NCBI RefSeq assembly: GCF_000519265.1 | Contig: NZ_KI912608.1 | Coordinates: 633,665-697,664 of the forward strand | From: Desulfonatronum lacustre DSM 10312 | Lineage (GTDB): Bacteria > Desulfobacterota > Desulfovibrionia > Desulfovibrionales > Desulfonatronaceae | Length of the DNA: 64,000 nucleotides | Direction: 5' to 3' | Shown here: piece after piece, positions 8,050 through 16,701 of the stretch | How positions within the stretch are numbered: the first letter of the stretch is position 1 | Layout: each line of letters opens with the position of its first letter | Notes under the pieces: generated by a model | The model's database searches: none | Told to the model about the DNA's origin: nothing | What the model saw: the letters and a program-made list of their open reading frames with translations, nothing else | Translations under genes and position numbers: made by a program

Positions 8050-8622
8050 GTGAACCATTGGCGCAAACAACTGGCCGCACTGCTGATGGCCAAATCCTAC
8101 TTGGAAAAGGACGTCGTCCTGACGTCGGGCAAGCGCAGCAACTATTACTTCGACTGCAAACAAACGGCCCTGCATCCCGAGGGCGCGTTTTTGATCGGCA
8201 GTCTGTTCGTCCAGATGCTGCGCGACGATCCTGACGCCGCATCCATTCAAGGGGTTGCTGGGATGACCCTGGGCGCGGATCCGCTGGTCACCGCCACCTC
8301 CCTGGTCGCACGGGCCGAAGGGCTTTCCTGGCCGGCCATGATCGTGCGCAAGGAAGCCAAGGGGCACGGCACGGCCAGTTACCTGGAAGGCTTGGCCAAT
8401 TTTCAGGCCGGCGACCGGGTGGTCGTACTGGAAGACGTGGCCACCACCGGAGGTAGTGCGCTCAAGGCCTGTCGGCGTCTGACGGACGCCGGGTTCGTGG
8501 TTCACCGGGTCTGTTGCATTCTGGATCGCGAAGAGGGGGCTACCGAAGCCCTCGCCGCGGCCGGTCTTCCCTTTACCGCCCTTTACACAAGGAGCCAGTT
8601 GCTGCATGAGGCCGGCGCATAG
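8050..8622 (+). CDS. pyrE: orotate phosphoribosyltransferase
   Basis: A 190-residue type I phosphoribosyltransferase that joins orotate to PRPP to give orotidine monophosphate. The PRPP loop VVVLEDVATTGGSALKA is near residues 122-138. The N-terminal YLEKDVVLTSGKRSNYYFDCKQ block with the substrate-binding SGKRS is present. The start is GTG 8050 after GGAGACGATT, nine bases from the purB stop. Its last 17 bases overlap the next gene. Normal length. Confidence 0.95.
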   Translation: MNHWRKQLAALLMAKSYLEKDVVLTSGKRSNYYFDCKQTALHPEGAFLIGSLFVQMLRDDPDAASIQGVAGMTLGADPLVTATSLVARAEGLSWPAMIVRKEAKGHGTASYLEGLANFQAGDRVVVLEDVATTGGSALKACRRLTDAGFVVHRVCCILDREEGATEALAAAGLPFTALYTRSQLLHEAGA

Positions 8623-9208
8623 TTGGTTCATCCTGATTCTTTTGCTTGGCGTCGCCCTTTCGCAGCCCGGGTGCCAGGGACGTTCGGTCAGTGAACTGCT
8701 CTGGCCCGACCTGCATGACGCCTACTTCCAGTTGACCAAATCCTGGAGCCGCTCCGACGTGGTCCGGGACGGCCTGGAGACGGAAACCCGTGTCGTGGCC
8801 CTGCTCGAATCCGCGACATGGCGGAAAGCCTATGTCGGGCGGTATTCGAAAATTTTCGAACTGACGGCGGATGAGGCCCGAAAAATGCTGGCCGACCAGC
8901 TCCAAGCAGCGGATGAGTACACGGACTTCGTCGTGTCCGTGGCCAGCACCTATTCGGACGACGCCCGTCTGACCCATCGCCTGACCCAGTGGCGGGTGCT
9001 GTTGCGCCAATCTCCGGATCAAACCGTCCAGCCCCTGGAAATCCGCCACCTGGACGTCCACCCGTCCCAACTTCAGGCTTTCTATCCGTACCACCACCCC
9101 TGGCAACGGTACTACAAAGTCCGGTTCCCGAAGACAGACGCCCCCATCGAACTGCTCTTCACCGGCCCAGCCGGCGGCTTCTCCCTGATGTGGGAGGAAA
9201 GCGACTGA
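8606..9208 (+). CDS. putative lipoprotein of unknown function
   Basis: A 200-residue protein with a hydrophobic N-terminus (about 7-19) ending in SQPGC. Cys23 is a plausible lipidation site, although the lipobox is not perfect (Gln at -3). The rest is soluble, rich in Trp, Asp and Arg, without a domain I can name. AAGGAG precedes ATG 8606, which lies inside the end of pyrE, so translation is coupled. A membrane-anchored coiled-coil protein follows 62 bases later on the same strand. Both may act at the envelope. Function unknown. Confidence 0.7.
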   Translation: MRPAHSWFILILLLGVALSQPGCQGRSVSELLWPDLHDAYFQLTKSWSRSDVVRDGLETETRVVALLESATWRKAYVGRYSKIFELTADEARKMLADQLQAADEYTDFVVSVASTYSDDARLTHRLTQWRVLLRQSPDQTVQPLEIRHLDVHPSQLQAFYPYHHPWQRYYKVRFPKTDAPIELLFTGPAGGFSLMWEESD

Positions 9209-9270
9209 TGATCGATCCTTTTGCGCCGACGCCGTAGAGGCGAGCACACCCAACACCGACGAGGTTTCGC

Positions 9271-9972
9271 GTGGGCAAGGACGACAAGCTCAATCTGATC
9301 ATCATGCGCGACGATACCCGGGTTCGCCGGTATCGGCTGCGCGTGGCGTGGTTCAGGTTTTTTCTCTACCTGCAAATTGCCCTGATTCTCGCGGCCGCGG
9401 GCGGTTCGTACGCCGGGATCGTCTATTGGGGGCAGCACCTTGAACTGGTGAACGCCAACAAGGATCTGCGAGCCCAGCTGTCCGACCAGTCCATCCAATT
9501 GGAACGACTTCAGAATATTCAGGAAATCCTTAAGACCAGCGATCCGGAGGAAATTCATTCTCTGTTCAGCACGGTGACCAAGGAACGCCAGAGTCTGCCC
9601 CAGGTCGTCAACCTCCAGGAAATCTTCGTGGCCAAGGACCTGCAAATGGCCGGAGTTGCCAATTTGCAGGTCAAAAAGGCCGGAGAGGATCTGCGCATCA
9701 ATTTCGAGCTGAACAATCTCGCCGAGGGAACCTTGTCCGGGGAGATCAAGGTCTATTTCATCACCCAGGAAGCCTCGGTCCTCGAAGCCCAGGGCGATGA
9801 GAACGAACTGAGCTTTGAAATCCAACGATTCCGCCGCGTCAATTCGATGTTGAAGGTTCCTTCCGGCTTGGACCTGGACACGATTTTTGCTATCCGTGTG
9901 GTCATTTTCAGCAATGACGACGAAGAAGTCTTCACCCAGACCTACCCGGTCGCTAATATCCTGACGAGCTGA
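9271..9972 (+). CDS. single-span membrane protein with coiled coil, unknown function
   Basis: A 233-residue protein that starts at GTG 9271 after GAGG. A charged cytoplasmic N-terminus is followed by one transmembrane helix (about 31-54), then a helical, coiled-coil-like stretch (about 57-100) with regular Leu/Gln/Glu. The C-terminal domain alternates polar and hydrophobic residues as in a beta sandwich. This layout resembles envelope proteins anchored at the inner membrane with a periplasmic domain, but I do not recognise the family. It is the last gene before a promoter for two tRNAs. Confidence 0.7.
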   Translation: MGKDDKLNLIIMRDDTRVRRYRLRVAWFRFFLYLQIALILAAAGGSYAGIVYWGQHLELVNANKDLRAQLSDQSIQLERLQNIQEILKTSDPEEIHSLFSTVTKERQSLPQVVNLQEIFVAKDLQMAGVANLQVKKAGEDLRINFELNNLAEGTLSGEIKVYFITQEASVLEAQGDENELSFEIQRFRRVNSMLKVPSGLDLDTIFAIRVVIFSNDDEEVFTQTYPVANILTS

Positions 9973-9977
9973 ATTTC

Positions 9978-10006
9978 TTGACAGGGTACTCGAAAGTCCA
10001 TATAAA
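9978..10006 (+). promoter_or_regulatory. sigma70 promoter of the tRNA pair
   Basis: A perfect TTGACA (9978-9983) and TATAAA (10001-10006) are separated by 17 bases, 13 bases before tRNA-Lys. This is the strongest promoter match in the window. Confidence 0.9.
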
Positions 10007-10018
10007 GCTTCGTTTTCG

Positions 10019-10094
10019 GGGTCGTTAACTCAGTCGGTAGAGTATCTGCCTTTTAAGCAGAGAGTCGAAGGTTCGAGTCCTTCACGACCCACCA
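10019..10094 (+). tRNA. tRNA-Lys (anticodon TTT)
   Basis: The 7-bp acceptor GGGTCGT pairs with ACGACCC. The anticodon loop is CTTTTAA, the T loop GGTTCGAGTCC, and CCA is encoded (10092-10094). It is followed after five bases by tRNA-Glu. Confidence 0.97.
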
Positions 10095-10099
10095 AAAAC

Positions 10100-10175
10100 G
10101 TCCCCATCGTCTAGTGGCCTAGGACGCTGGCCTCTCACGCCGGTAACAGGGGTTCAAATCCCCTTGGGGACGCCA
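10100..10175 (+). tRNA. tRNA-Glu (anticodon CTC)
   Basis: Acceptor GTCCCCA pairs with TGGGGAC. The anticodon loop is CTCTCAC, giving CTC, and the T arm is GGGGTTCAAATCCCC. CCA is encoded. It is co-transcribed with tRNA-Lys. Confidence 0.96.
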
Positions 10176-10187
10176 AGAAAAATCAAA

Positions 10188-10223
10188 GGGTTGCAAGCTG
10201 TCACGCTTGCAACCCTTTTTTTT
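10188..10223 (+). terminator. terminator of the tRNA operon
   Basis: GGGTTGCAAGC and GCTTGCAACCC form an 11-bp stem around a six-base loop, followed by eight T. It starts 13 bases after tRNA-Glu. Confidence 0.95.
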
Positions 10224-10366
10224 GGGCTTTCCAACCTTCACGAGGCATTCGATGTTTTTGATCGAGAAACCCTTGCCAGAAATTCGGCTATGGAACAAAG
10301 TAAGTCCGACTTGGAGTCATGGCTCCAGGGTGCCGTGTGCGTATTGATCAAACTGGAGGTAATCCG

Positions 10367-12238
10367 ATGGTTGTGTTTCAGTCCTTGAATGCCGGCGTAT
10401 TGGCGAGGGTCGGCGGGATGTTGCTGCTTGTGCTGGTCGGGTGTTTTTTGATTTACGGCCATCAGCGCACACTGATCACCCAGCGGGTCGAGCAGGAAGT
10501 CCACGACATGATGGCCGCGACGTTGAATCAGCGAATGGCCGACACGGTCGATGTGGATGTGCCGCCGCGCCTTGTTCAGAGCATTGTCAACGAGGCCATG
10601 CGGGGGGCCTTGCTGTTGATCACCCTGGCGGCGTTGGGTTTCGTGGCCCTGGCCGTGATGCTGTTCGTCACCTTGCGTCGGCATGTGTTGGTCCCGTTGC
10701 GGTCCATCACCAATTTTGCCGGGAAGGTGGCCCAGGGCAACTGGGACGCCGATCCCAGCGGACGGTTTCAGTATGAACTGCTGGAATTGAAGGGCGTCCT
10801 GACGCGGATGGTCGCCAACCTGCGTACGCTGAATGAGGATGCGTTGCGCAAGGGCGAACAGGCTGAACAGAAGGCCGTCGCCGCTCAGGAGGCCATGGAG
10901 CAGGCCAGAAACCAGGAGCGCAAGGTGTCCTCGCTCATGAACCGGATGACCGCGGCAGCGGGCAAGGCCAAGAACGTTTCGGAACGGGTGTTCGCCGGGA
11001 TCAACGAACTTTCCGAACAGGTGGACGCCGTGAACCAGGGCGTGGGGGTGCAGCATGACCGGATGACCGAGATCGCCACGGCCATGGAGGAGATGAACGC
11101 CACCGTACTGGAGGTGGCCAAAAACGCCTCCATGGCCGCGGAACATGCCGACAACTCCCAGGAAAAGGCCGATACCGGGGCCAAGGAGGTGCTGCGCACC
11201 GTGGAGTCCTTCGAGCATATCCGGGAACGGGTGTTTATCCTTAAGGAGACCATGGGCCAGTTGGGGGTCCAGGTGGAGAGCATCGGCAAGATCATGACCG
11301 TAATTTCTGACATCGCGGATCAAACCAACCTGTTGGCCTTGAACGCGGCCATCGAGGCGGCCCGGGCCGGAGACGCCGGCCGAGGCTTTTCCGTGGTGGC
11401 CGACGAGGTGCGCAAGCTGGCGGAAAAGACCATGAGCGCCACGGTGGAGGTCCGCCACGCTGTGGATACTATCCAGGCCCATACCCGCGAGAACATCCAG
11501 TCCCTGGAGACCACCACCGAGGACATCGTGGCCAGCACCGAGGCCGCGACCAAGGCCGGCGGACTGATGCGCGAAATCCTCGGGCTCGTCGAGGAAACCA
11601 CGAGCATGGTCACGTCCATTGCCACTGCGGCGGAAGAGCAGTCCGCCACCAGCGAGGAGATCAACCGGGCAGTGACCGACGTGACCCGGATCGCCTCGGA
11701 AACTTCCGAAGGCATGGACCGTTCCGCGAAGGCCCTGGTGGAGATCGCCAGCCAGGTGGAGGAGTTGGATACGGTCACCCAGGCCATTACCGGAGAGAGC
11801 AGCGTGGACATGGTCGCTTCCGGGGACGCCGACACCCTGATCCAATGGTCCAACGACCTGTCCGTGGACATCTCCGGGATCGACGATCAGCATAAGATAC
11901 TGGTGGGCATGATCAACGAACTGCACGCCGCGATGAAGAAGGGCAAGTCCCGGGACGCGCTCTTGAGGATCTTCGAACGGTTGCGCGAATACACCGCGTC
12001 TCACTTCGCCAATGAGGAGAAGCTGTTCAAGAAGCACGGCTACCCCGAAACCGAGGAACACATCGCCGCGCACAAGGCATTCGTGGGCAAGGTCGTGGAA
12101 TGGGAGCGGGCCGTTTCTTCGGGTAAGGCCACTGTGTCCATGGAAATCATGCGCTTTCTCAAGCAGTGGCTGACCGGGCATATCATGGGCGTGGACAAGC
12201 GCTACGCGCCGTTTCTGAAACAGAAGGGCGTGCTGTGA
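10367..12238 (+). CDS. methyl-accepting chemotaxis protein with C-terminal bacteriohemerythrin domain
   Basis: A 623-residue receptor. Two membrane helices (about 10-28 and 78-98) enclose a short periplasmic stretch, then come HAMP (about 100-150) and a methyl-accepting domain. The signalling tip is near 316-353 ([20 protein letters not shown]). The hemerythrin domain (about 500-620) shows the iron ligands as [20 protein letters not shown] and HIMGVD. It resembles the DcrH type of Desulfovibrio, which senses oxygen or redox state. GGAGGT precedes ATG 10367, while upstream in-frame codons lack a good site. The small periplasmic region suggests that sensing is mainly by the cytoplasmic hemerythrin (inference). 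Confidence 0.92.
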   Translation: MVVFQSLNAGVLARVGGMLLLVLVGCFLIYGHQRTLITQRVEQEVHDMMAATLNQRMADTVDVDVPPRLVQSIVNEAMRGALLLITLAALGFVALAVMLFVTLRRHVLVPLRSITNFAGKVAQGNWDADPSGRFQYELLELKGVLTRMVANLRTLNEDALRKGEQAEQKAVAAQEAMEQARNQERKVSSLMNRMTAAAGKAKNVSERVFAGINELSEQVDAVNQGVGVQHDRMTEIATAMEEMNATVLEVAKNASMAAEHADNSQEKADTGAKEVLRTVESFEHIRERVFILKETMGQLGVQVESIGKIMTVISDIADQTNLLALNAAIEAARAGDAGRGFSVVADEVRKLAEKTMSATVEVRHAVDTIQAHTRENIQSLETTTEDIVASTEAATKAGGLMREILGLVEETTSMVTSIATAAEEQSATSEEINRAVTDVTRIASETSEGMDRSAKALVEIASQVEELDTVTQAITGESSVDMVASGDADTLIQWSNDLSVDISGIDDQHKILVGMINELHAAMKKGKSRDALLRIFERLREYTASHFANEEKLFKKHGYPETEEHIAAHKAFVGKVVEWERAVSSGKATVSMEIMRFLKQWLTGHIMGVDKRYAPFLKQKGVL

Positions 12239-12256
12239 GTCGAGGGGCGGGCTTCA

Positions 12257-12284
12257 GGCATTTGGCTTCTGGCATTTGGCTTCT
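12257..12284. repeat. 14-bp tandem repeat, two copies
   Basis: GGCATTTGGCTTCT occurs twice in a row and then begins a third copy, in the 123-base gap between the chemoreceptor and the phasin-like gene. It has the look of simple-sequence drift; no function is proposed. Confidence 0.8.
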
Positions 12285-12361
12285 GGCTTGACCTGCCCAT
12301 GGGCCTTGATTACCCGTGAATTCTGAACCCTTGAACCCATCAATTCGAAGGAGACCAACGC

Positions 12362-12640
12362 ATGAAACCGACGGACCTGCTGCATATCGGATTGGGAGCG
12401 GCATTCATGGCCAAGGAGAAGATTGAGACCCAGCTCAAGGATTTGGAACAGTTGGGAGCCATCAGCAAGGATGAATTGAATCGCTTCGTGGAGGAAGCCC
12501 AGCAGCGTGCCAGACAGGAAACCGACGTCCTGGACGCCAGGATCAAGGAAAAGGTCGCCGAGGCTGCCCGGGAACTGGGTTTGGCCACCAAGGAGGATAT
12601 CGCGGAGATCAAGGCGTTGTTGATGAAACGGAATGCATAA
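12362..12640 (+). CDS. phasin-family small helical protein
   Basis: A 92-residue, almost wholly helical, charged protein with heptad-like spacing from about residue 20 to 90. It fits the phasin superfamily of small proteins often found directly upstream of AarF/UbiB genes; these need not be polyhydroxyalkanoate phasins. AAGGAGACCAACGC precedes ATG 12362. Its last bases overlap the start of the UbiB-like gene, implying coupled expression and possibly a complex (inference). No catalytic motif is expected. Confidence 0.7.
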   Translation: MKPTDLLHIGLGAAFMAKEKIETQLKDLEQLGAISKDELNRFVEEAQQRARQETDVLDARIKEKVAEAARELGLATKEDIAEIKALLMKRNA

Positions 12641-14183
12641 TTATTACGCTCCGCGACGAATCTGGAGCGCTTTCAGGTTTCTGGCGACCATTTTCGCCAC
12701 GGTCCTGAAGCGCAAGCATATTCTCTTCATTCCGCCCCTGGGGCCGACGGCCTTGAAAAAGACCGTCCTGGATCTGGGCGTCAGCTTCATCAAGCTGGCC
12801 CAGGTCCTGGCCACGCGGGCGGATTTTTTTACCGAAGAGTATCTGGTGGAATTGCGCACCATCCACGACGAGGTCGCGCCCATGACCCAGGCCGATCTGG
12901 ACGTGATGTACCGCCGGGCCTTCGGCGACTCTCCGCCCTTTGTCCGGTTCGAATCCGAGCCCATGGCCAGCGCATCCATCGGGCAGGTTCACTGGGCCCA
13001 GCTGGCGGACGGCACTGAAGTCGCCGTGAAGATCCGGCGGCTGGACATCGAACGCAAGGTCCGGGTGGACATCCGGATTCTGGAATTCTTCCTGGGCCTG
13101 TTCCGTCCGTTTTTCAGCGTCTACACCCGCAACTCATTGGAAGCCGTATTGACCGAATTCTCGGCCATGATCCTCAAGGAAGTGGACATGACCATCGAGC
13201 GGGACAATCTGCGCAAGTTCCGGGAGATGTACACCCGAGACGACGTCCATTTTCCCAGCTATTACCATGAATACAGCAACCGGGACGTCCTGGTGATGAG
13301 CTTCGAGCACGGGGTTCGGGTGGACGACGCGGCGGCCCTGGAGCGGCTGCACATCCCGTTCAACCGGATCATGGACACCCTGGTGGACTTCTACACCGAG
13401 CAGATGTTGGTCAAGGGGCTGTTCCACGCGGACCCGCATCCGGGCAACCTGTTCGTGCGCGAGGACGGGACCCTGGTGCTGCTGGATTTCGGGATGGTCA
13501 AGCGCCTGACCAACTCCTCCAAGATGGCCATGATCGAGATGGTGGAGGCGGCCTCGGCCCGGGATTTCGAGATGTTCATCGCGGCCTGCGAGCGTCTGGG
13601 GGTGATCACGCCCTCGGCTCCGCCCGAGGAAATGCTGGAATTCGCGGAGAAGATGTTCGACATCTTCGGGAACATCGACCTGGACGCGGCCAGCATGCAG
13701 ACCCTGGCCCTGGACGTGCTCTTTTCCATGAAGGAGACGCCCTTCAAGATGCCCCAGGAGGTGGTTTACGTGCTTCGGGCCAGTACGTTGATCGAGGGGC
13801 TGGGCACCAATTACGTGGAGAACTTCAACGGGGTGAAGGACATTCTGCCCGTGCTTCGGGAGAAGCTGCCCAAGGCCCTGGGGTTCGACAAGGGGCTGGT
13901 CAGCCAGGTCCGCCGGGAGATCAGCACCCTGCCCATGACCTTCAAGCGGATCAAAACGATCATCACGGACCTCAGCGAACAAAAGCTGCAAGTCAAAATC
14001 TCCCGGCATACCGTGGATCAGATCAACGAGCGGTTGCGGGGACTCCTGCGTCCGCTGGTAAGCGGTTTTTTGTGCATCATCGCCGCGTTTTTCGTGTTGC
14101 AACTGGACGTGGAATACGGAAGGACCGTGGCGGTGACGCTGTTCGGGTTCGGCGTGCTGCGGATGCTGCTCGGGGTACGCTGA
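12633..14183 (+). CDS. ubiB: UbiB/AarF atypical kinase-like protein
   Basis: A 516-residue member of the ABC1/UbiB atypical kinase family, involved elsewhere in quinone synthesis or lipid handling. ASIGQVHWAQLADGTEVAVKIRR is near residue 111, HADPHPGN near 265 and LLDFGMV near 284, with two C-terminal hydrophobic helices (about 473-515) that anchor it in the membrane. The KxGQ motif reads KLAQ near residue 54, so the invariant glycine is alanine. The ATG overlaps the phasin-like gene. In an anaerobe the quinone would be menaquinone, so the name ubiB reflects family, not pathway. Confidence 0.85.
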   Translation: MHNYYAPRRIWSAFRFLATIFATVLKRKHILFIPPLGPTALKKTVLDLGVSFIKLAQVLATRADFFTEEYLVELRTIHDEVAPMTQADLDVMYRRAFGDSPPFVRFESEPMASASIGQVHWAQLADGTEVAVKIRRLDIERKVRVDIRILEFFLGLFRPFFSVYTRNSLEAVLTEFSAMILKEVDMTIERDNLRKFREMYTRDDVHFPSYYHEYSNRDVLVMSFEHGVRVDDAAALERLHIPFNRIMDTLVDFYTEQMLVKGLFHADPHPGNLFVREDGTLVLLDFGMVKRLTNSSKMAMIEMVEAASARDFEMFIAACERLGVITPSAPPEEMLEFAEKMFDIFGNIDLDAASMQTLALDVLFSMKETPFKMPQEVVYVLRASTLIEGLGTNYVENFNGVKDILPVLREKLPKALGFDKGLVSQVRREISTLPMTFKRIKTIITDLSEQKLQVKISRHTVDQINERLRGLLRPLVSGFLCIIAAFFVLQLDVEYGRTVAVTLFGFGVLRMLLGVR

Positions 14184-14188
14184 GCAGG

Positions 14189-15115
14189 TCAGCTTTTCGG
14201 CGTATGCCGGACGGTCAACTCCACGGGGCGGCTTGAGGCTTGGTTGCCCTGGCTGAGAAAGACGCCGATCACGACCAGAAACGCCGCCGCGTACTGCATG
14301 GGCATGAGCCGTTCACCAAGGATCAGCCAGCCCAGAAACAGGGTGATCACCGGGATCAGGTTCACGAAGATCGAAGCCTGGCCCGCCGGAAGGCGGCTGA
14401 TGCCGAAATTGTAGAACCAGTAGGCCACGATGGTCACGCCGATGCCCAGGTAGAGGATGGAGAGCACGGCTCCCAGGTGGAAGGTGTCCGGCATGGTTGT
14501 GCCGGGCAGGAACATGATCGGTAGGAAAAAAACGCAGCCCACAAAGGCCTGGACCGTGGTCAGGAACAGCGGGCTGTAGCGGACGCAGAGCTTCTTCAGG
14601 GCGATCATGCTTCCCGTGGCGCAGCACATGGCTAAAAATTCCAGGAAGTTGCCGAGCAAGGGATTGGGAGCGTGGTCCGTGGTCTCCGAAAGCAGGGTCA
14701 GCCAGATCACCCCCAGGATGGCCAGAAGAAAACCGAACCACGTCCGGGGCCGCAGACGTTCCTTGAGCACCACCCAGGCCGCCATGGCTACCATGAGCGG
14801 CAGCATGGCCACGACCATCCCGGCCTGGGAGGCGCTGGTATAGGTCAGGGCCATGCCTTCGCAGACAAAGTACAGGCAGGGTTCGCACAGGGCCATGAAC
14901 AGCAGGAGTTTCCAGTCTCCGCGCTGGTACCGTACGGACTTGAAGCGCCTGACCAGAAGCAGCAGACAGCCGCTGGCCAGGACCATCCGGGCGAAGACCA
15001 CGAACATCGGCCCGTACACCCCGATGGCCAGCTTCATGGCGATGAACGACCCGGCCCAAAGCACCGTGGCCGCGAACAACGCCCCCGTGGCCAGCCGATC
15101 CACGCCGCGCAACAT
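14189..15115 (-). CDS. EamA/DMT-family transporter
   Basis: A 308-residue membrane protein with about ten hydrophobic helices in two repeated EamA halves, from ATVLWAGSFIAMKLAIG at the start to GWLILGERLMPMQYAAAFLVV near the end. The family exports metabolites such as amino acids or nucleotide derivatives; the substrate here cannot be told. GTAAGGAGAAATC precedes the ATG. The gene converges on ubiB with only five bases between stops and no terminator hairpin in the gap. Confidence 0.88.
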   Translation of the reverse strand: MLRGVDRLATGALFAATVLWAGSFIAMKLAIGVYGPMFVVFARMVLASGCLLLLVRRFKSVRYQRGDWKLLLFMALCEPCLYFVCEGMALTYTSASQAGMVVAMLPLMVAMAAWVVLKERLRPRTWFGFLLAILGVIWLTLLSETTDHAPNPLLGNFLEFLAMCCATGSMIALKKLCVRYSPLFLTTVQAFVGCVFFLPIMFLPGTTMPDTFHLGAVLSILYLGIGVTIVAYWFYNFGISRLPAGQASIFVNLIPVITLFLGWLILGERLMPMQYAAAFLVVIGVFLSQGNQASSRPVELTVRHTPKS

Positions 15116-15150
15116 GATTTCTCCTTACTTTCAGAGTAACTCCTCACCAG

Positions 15151-15323
15151 TGGTCCGGCATGTCTCGATTTTTCGACCTCGCAACTCCTTTGCCGGCCTC
15201 GTACCATCGAACCATTGCGTGAATAAACAACATTTCGTGCTTCACGTGCCCGGCAATGGTTCGATGAACGATTCCCGGCTCAGTCAAACAAGCGATGCCG
15301 AAAAATCGAGACATGCCGGACCA
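15151..15323. repeat. 173-bp nested palindromic element (MITE-like)
   Basis: The outer 25-bp arms are perfect inverted copies (15151-15175 and 15299-15323), starting TGGTCCGGCATG. Inner 14-bp arms, CATCGAACCATTGC (15205-15218) and its complement (15253-15266), sit inside. The whole could fold into one long hairpin. No transposase is nearby, and the 61-codon minus frame across it is a by-product of the palindrome. Confidence 0.85.
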
Positions 15324-15499
15324 ATTCATGCCTTGCAGTGAGAATGTGCTGAGCAGTTACCTTTCAGATTGAGATGTCCACCGATTCGAAAATCGTATTG
15401 ATGGGCCGCAGAGCGCCGTGATGCCCTGTGCCAGTTCCGTCATGGGGTGTCAAACCGGCGCTGATGCATTTTTTGACCCTTTGTCCCAAGGAGGTTTCC
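15324..15499. other. intergenic stretch before the HAD gene
   Basis: Apart from the palindrome on its left, this gap holds only the AAGGAGG ribosome site at 15489-15495. I see no hairpin with a T run and no convincing promoter. Confidence 0.5.
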
Positions 15500-16261
15500 A
15501 TGACCAACCCCACGAATGTCCCGACTTTGACCAAAGACCGTTTTGACGCCGTGATTTTTGACATGGACGGCGTGGTCACCGACACCGCCGGCCTGCACGG
15601 CAAGGCCTGGAAGGAGATGTTCGACCGGTTTCTGGAAGAACACGCCCGGAAGAGCGGGGTCCCCCAGGAACCGTTTGATCTTGGCCGGGACTACCTGGAT
15701 TACGTGGACGGCAAGCCCCGTTTTGACGGGGTGCGCGGCTTTTTGGCGTCCAGGAGCATATCCCTGCCCGAAGGCTCGCTGGAGGACGAACCGGGCACGG
15801 GCAGCGTTTACGCTCTGGGCAACTGGAAAAACAGGCTGTTCGGCAAACTGCTGGAAGAGGAGGGGGCCGTGACCTATCCCGGTACGGTGGAATTGATTCA
15901 CAAGCTGCACGACGGCGGATTCAAGACCGCGATCATCTCCTCCAGCAAGAACGCGGAGACGATTCTGCGTTCCGCGGAAGCGCTCGAATTGTTCGAAGCC
16001 AAGGTGGACGGCGTGGATTCCCTGGAGTTGGGCATTGACGGCAAGCCCGCGCCGGACATCTTTCTGAGCGCGGCTCGGGAACTGGGCGTGGAACCGAGCC
16101 GGGCCGTGGTGGTGGAAGACGCCGTTTCCGGGGTCCAGGCCGGAAGGGCCGGCAACTTCGGTCTGGTGATCGGGGTGGACCGGGGCGGCAACCGGGAGGC
16201 TCTGCTAGCCAACGGCGCGGACGTGGTGGTGGCGGATTTGGACGAAGTGTCCGTGGAGTGA
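15500..16261 (+). CDS. HAD-family hydrolase, beta-phosphoglucomutase type
   Basis: A 253-residue HAD protein. Motif I is DMDGVVTDT (about 19-27), motif II is SSSKN near 152, and the C-terminal VVVEDAVSGVQAGRAGNFG supplies the metal-binding acidic pair. The insert after motif I, with RDYLDYVDGKPRFDGVRGFL, matches the beta-phosphoglucomutase family cap. Those enzymes usually sit with a GH65 sugar phosphorylase; none is present here, so the substrate is open. The frame extends upstream, but AAGGAGG seven bases before ATG 15500 decides the start. Confidence 0.87.
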   Translation: MTNPTNVPTLTKDRFDAVIFDMDGVVTDTAGLHGKAWKEMFDRFLEEHARKSGVPQEPFDLGRDYLDYVDGKPRFDGVRGFLASRSISLPEGSLEDEPGTGSVYALGNWKNRLFGKLLEEEGAVTYPGTVELIHKLHDGGFKTAIISSSKNAETILRSAEALELFEAKVDGVDSLELGIDGKPAPDIFLSAARELGVEPSRAVVVEDAVSGVQAGRAGNFGLVIGVDRGGNREALLANGADVVVADLDEVSVE

Positions 16262-16275
16262 GCCATCTCGCCTGG

Positions 16276-16593
16276 TCAGCTTTCGAGACTGGACGAAGAG
16301 CCCTGTTCGCGGCCTTTGTCCGTCTCCCGGCCGGCAAGGGCGCGGTTGCGGCGGTGAAGCAGGGCCATGGCCAGCAACAGGCCGACCACGGTCACCACGT
16401 CGTGCCGAAGCAAGAACAAGATGGTCCAGATTGCCAAGCCGAAAAACAGCGCGGCGTGGTTGAAAAGATGTGAGCGAGCAGAGAGAAAGCGATGCCTGGC
16501 GACAGCCTGCCCGACGACGAAAATCGTGACGCCCGTGAGCCCGGCAAGGGCTAATGTTGGTTCAAGGACGGCGTACACGGACCCTGGGTGCAA
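16276..16593 (-). CDS. small membrane protein, unknown
   Basis: The frame encodes about 105 residues with two or three hydrophobic helices (about 8-28, 46-58 and 64-80) and a polar Ser-rich tail. The first codon available is TTG at 16593 without a clear ribosome site; GTG at 16578 is an alternative. It lies on the minus strand, convergent with the HAD gene. The hydrophobic pattern argues for real coding, but the weak start leaves doubt. No family is recognised. Confidence 0.45.
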   Translation of the reverse strand: MHPGSVYAVLEPTLALAGLTGVTIFVVGQAVARHRFLSARSHLFNHAALFFGLAIWTILFLLRHDVVTVVGLLLAMALLHRRNRALAGRETDKGREQGSSSSLES

Positions 16594-16701
16594 AGAAGAT
16601 GGGGATCGAAAGTTTCAGGACGGTGGAAACTTGAAGCCATGCGGACGGCATGGTGCGGGAGGGGCCGTCCGCATGGCAACAGGAGGGGGTTGGGAAGTTT
16701 C

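Noticed and set aside
6688-8631. 647-codon minus-strand open frame
   Set aside because: Shadow of purB and pyrE, both of which have complete active-site motifs on the plus strand.
10238-12181. 647-codon minus-strand open frame
   Set aside because: Shadow of the chemoreceptor, whose domains are clear.
15144-15329. 61-codon minus frame in the palindrome
   Set aside because: Product of the inverted repeat; no homology or ribosome site recognised.
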